Shown one piece after another: positions 33,436 through 35,021 of a stretch of 35,021 bases of DNA. The position numbers were made by a program, and so were the translations under genes. The notes under the pieces are model-generated. The model did not search any database, was not told the origin of the DNA, and saw only the letters and a program-made list of their open reading frames with translations. Within the stretch, counting starts at the first letter, position 1; each line of letters begins with the position of its first letter. Location of the stretch: NCBI GenBank assembly GCA_002840355.1, contig PHAL01000027.1, forward strand, positions 1-35,021. Reading direction: 5' to 3'. Source of the stretch: Elusimicrobia bacterium HGW-Elusimicrobia-3 (GTDB taxonomy: Bacteria > Elusimicrobiota > Elusimicrobia > Elusimicrobiales > UBA9959).

Positions 33436-34692
33436 ATGCCCAACCTGCTGCGGACTTACGCCTCCGGCTTTACCTCTTTCAGCGGCAATGCCAGGAATTT
33501 CCTGCTGCTGACCTTCCTGATGTCGTTCGCGCAGAGCGTCTTCACCCTGGTCTTCAACCTCTACATCCTCGAGCTGGGCTACGACCGGGACTTCCTGGGC
33601 GTGATAGGCTCCATCCCCGGCCTGACCGTGGCGGCGCTGGCCATACCGCTGGCGGTATTCTGCGCCGCGCTGTCGGCGCGCAAGGCCCTGCTGGCCTCGC
33701 TGGGGCTGGGCTTCGCGGCCATGGCCGGCCTGGCTTTTTTCACCGGCCGCGGGCCGCTGATGTTCTTCTCGGCGCTGCTGGGCGCCTCGGCCGCGCTGCT
33801 GGCCATCACGGCCATGCCGCTGATGGCGCGCAGTTCCTCGGAGCGCGAGCGGCAGCACCTCTTCAGCTTCCAGTTCGCGGTCGCCATGACGGCGGCCTTC
33901 GCCGGGAATCTGGTGAGCGGCTGGCTGACCAGCTTCTGGGCCGCCGGGTTCTACGGCGGCGGCGAGGGCGCGCAGGCCTACCGCGCCACCATGCTGGCCG
34001 CCTGCGCGCTGCTGCTGGCGGCGGTGCCGCCGGCCCTGCGCATACGCGAGAAGCGGGAGACCGCCCCCGGCGGCGGGGCCGCCTTCGCCTCGCTGCCCCT
34101 GGGCCTGACCCTGCTGGTGCTGGCGCCCCAGCTCATCATCGCTTTCGGCGCCGGCATGATCATGCCTTTCCTTAATATCTTCTTCAAGGCCGGCTTCGAC
34201 CTGCCCATCTCGAGCCTGGGCTTCTTCATGGCGCTGACGCCGCTGGCCATGGCCGGCGGCGGGCTTATAGGCCCCTGGCTGGTGGGCAGGCTGGGCCGCG
34301 TGCGCGCGATGATAGCCTTCCAGTCCCTCTCCATCCCTTTCCTGGCCACCATGGGCTTCTCCGGCCTGCTGCTGCCCACCGTGCTGGCCACTTTCGCGCG
34401 GACCATGCTGATGAACGCCAGCTGGCCGGTCTACAGCGTTTTCATGCTGGGTTATTTTCCCCCGGGCCAGCACCTGGCCGCCAGCGCGCTCTATACCGCC
34501 GGCTGGAACCTGGCCTCGGCCGCCGCCGCGCGGCTCAGCGGGCGGCTGCAAATGGACTTCGGCTTTACGCTGCCCTTTCTTATCACCATCACCTGCTACA
34601 GCGCGGCCACCCTGCTGCTCTCGCGCAAGTTCCTCAAAGACGACAGCAAAAAGCCCGTCGTTGCCACGGCCATAAAGGAAGAGGCGGAGTAA
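33436..34692 (+). CDS. Major facilitator superfamily transporter
   Basis: The 418-aa protein has about 12 hydrophobic helices in two halves. A loop around residues 205-218 (REKRETAPGGG) separates them. The LSARKALL loop after helix 2 and VGRLGRVRAM after helix 8 are the two degenerate copies of the MFS motif A. There is no obvious ribosome-binding site, and the ATG is 27 bp after the ChaN-like stop. The substrate cannot be predicted; pairing with ChaN may hint at metal or heme-related export. Confidence 0.85.
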   Translation: MPNLLRTYASGFTSFSGNARNFLLLTFLMSFAQSVFTLVFNLYILELGYDRDFLGVIGSIPGLTVAALAIPLAVFCAALSARKALLASLGLGFAAMAGLAFFTGRGPLMFFSALLGASAALLAITAMPLMARSSSERERQHLFSFQFAVAMTAAFAGNLVSGWLTSFWAAGFYGGGEGAQAYRATMLAACALLLAAVPPALRIREKRETAPGGGAAFASLPLGLTLLVLAPQLIIAFGAGMIMPFLNIFFKAGFDLPISSLGFFMALTPLAMAGGGLIGPWLVGRLGRVRAMIAFQSLSIPFLATMGFSGLLLPTVLATFARTMLMNASWPVYSVFMLGYFPPGQHLAASALYTAGWNLASAAAARLSGRLQMDFGFTLPFLITITCYSAATLLLSRKFLKDDSKKPVVATAIKEEAE

Positions 34693-34715
34693 GGCCAAGG
34701 CAGCGGAATAAAACG

Positions 34716-34752
34716 AAAACCGCCGGGAGAGCCCGGCGGTTTTTTGTTTTTT
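34716..34752. terminator. Terminator after the MFS gene
   Basis: ACCGCCGGG (34719-34727), AGAG loop, CCCGGCGGT (34732-34740), preceded by A-run and followed by T-runs to 34752. It is usable from both strands. Confidence 0.92.
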
Positions 34753-34762
34753 AAGCGGGTTT

Positions 34763-35021
34763 TCAGCGGCGGGCGAAAGGCGAAGCGGCGGCCCTGGCGG
34801 CCACGCAGGTCATCTCGCCGTTCTGGTTAGGCTCGGCGTTCTTGGAACAGCACTCTTCGGGAATGCGCACGTCGTCGCCGACGTCGGAACAGGCGGGGCC
34901 GGCGGGAACTACGGGCACTACGGGGGCGGCGGGCACGGCGGCCACGCAGGTCATCTCGCCGTTCTGGTTGGGCTCGGCGTTCTTGGAACAGCACTCTTCG
35001 GGAATGCGCACGTCGTCGCCG
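34763..35021 (-). CDS. Cysteine-containing tandem-repeat protein, 5' end outside window
   Basis: The minus-strand frame is open to the right edge, so this is the C-terminal part. It contains two copies of a 28-residue block beginning GDDVRIPEECCSKNAEP and ending GEMTCVAA, separated by a Pro/Val/Ala spacer. The repeat period is 47 residues (141 bp). Each complete period has four cysteines (CC, one in MTC, one in PACSD), suggesting small disulfide or metal-bound modules on flexible linkers. It is probably a cell-surface or secreted protein, since the CC-N-x-G pattern recalls extracellular Cys-rich repeats. The family is unknown to me. The last residues are basic (FARR). Confidence 0.6.
   Translation of the reverse strand, partial: GDDVRIPEECCSKNAEPNQNGEMTCVAAVPAAPVVPVVPAGPACSDVGDDVRIPEECCSKNAEPNQNGEMTCVAARAAASPFARR
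34796..35021. repeat. Near-perfect direct repeat, 141-bp period
   Basis: The 85 bp at 34796-34880 recur at 34937-35021 with a single difference (A at 34829, G at 34970), which is synonymous in the encoded protein (Pro codons). The second copy reaches the window edge, so more copies may follow. Confidence 0.9.

Noticed and set aside
32398-34698. 766-residue minus-strand open frame opposite the ChaN-like and MFS genes
   Set aside because: The sense strand encodes a signal-peptide protein and a 12-TM transporter. The antisense product is a Gly/Gln/Arg/His-rich artefact of GC-rich sequence.

Overview
The window is a GC-rich bacterial chromosome segment with tightly packed genes and no rRNA, tRNA, prophage or CRISPR. 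A SWIB-domain mini-protein, a baeRF-type protein, a homospermidine synthase/pyruvoyl arginine decarboxylase set, giant coiled-coil genes and exported proteins paired with a radical SAM enzyme together suggest an Elusimicrobiota-like lineage. That placement is inferred from gene content only.

Region 1 (1-7306) is the accessory part and looks less GC-rich than the rest. It holds the tail of an unknown gene overlapping (ATGA) a 7TM hybrid histidine kinase. Next come two paralogous exported proteins, each behind its own sigma-54-type -24/-12 promoter; the first also has tandem upstream dyads in enhancer-like position. A radical SAM enzyme, a membrane PH-like protein and an exported alpha/beta hydrolase with two inserted EF-hand loops follow in one operon. 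I read this as a possible sigma-54-controlled system that modifies or matures cell-envelope proteins, and it is the best candidate here for an undescribed system.

Region 2 (7307-14095) carries rpmB and two adjacent giant coiled-coil genes (1054 and 970 aa), with no proline after the first ten residues and no cysteine. They look like paralogous filament or scaffold proteins.

Region 3 (14096-18351) is a polyamine locus: homospermidine synthase, an ODC-type PLP decarboxylase, a pyruvoyl arginine decarboxylase and agmatinase. Putrescine can be made from ornithine or from arginine via agmatine, then condensed to homospermidine.

Region 4 (18367-24845) has a small unknown protein, a lone receiver, a 3-hydroxyacyl-CoA dehydrogenase-like protein, an unknown membrane protein, a 91-bp element with 24-bp perfect inverted ends, a Xer recombinase, recA and a divergent LexA-type repressor. 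The recA/lexA intergenic region holds three copies of a TATTAAGG/CCTTAATA half-site placed over both promoters.

Region 5 (24946-35021) contains an exported trypsin-like protease, SWIB protein, degenerate nucleotidyltransferase, glgB divergent from rsmH, a baeRF protein, an M42-type aminopeptidase, a ChaN-like protein, an MFS transporter, and the edge of a cysteine-containing tandem-repeat protein.

A recurring theme is leaderless transcription. Six genes (rpmB, pyruvoyl ADC, receiver, lexA, rsmH, chaN-like) have a -10 hexamer ending exactly 6 nt before the ATG, and no visible Shine-Dalgarno.
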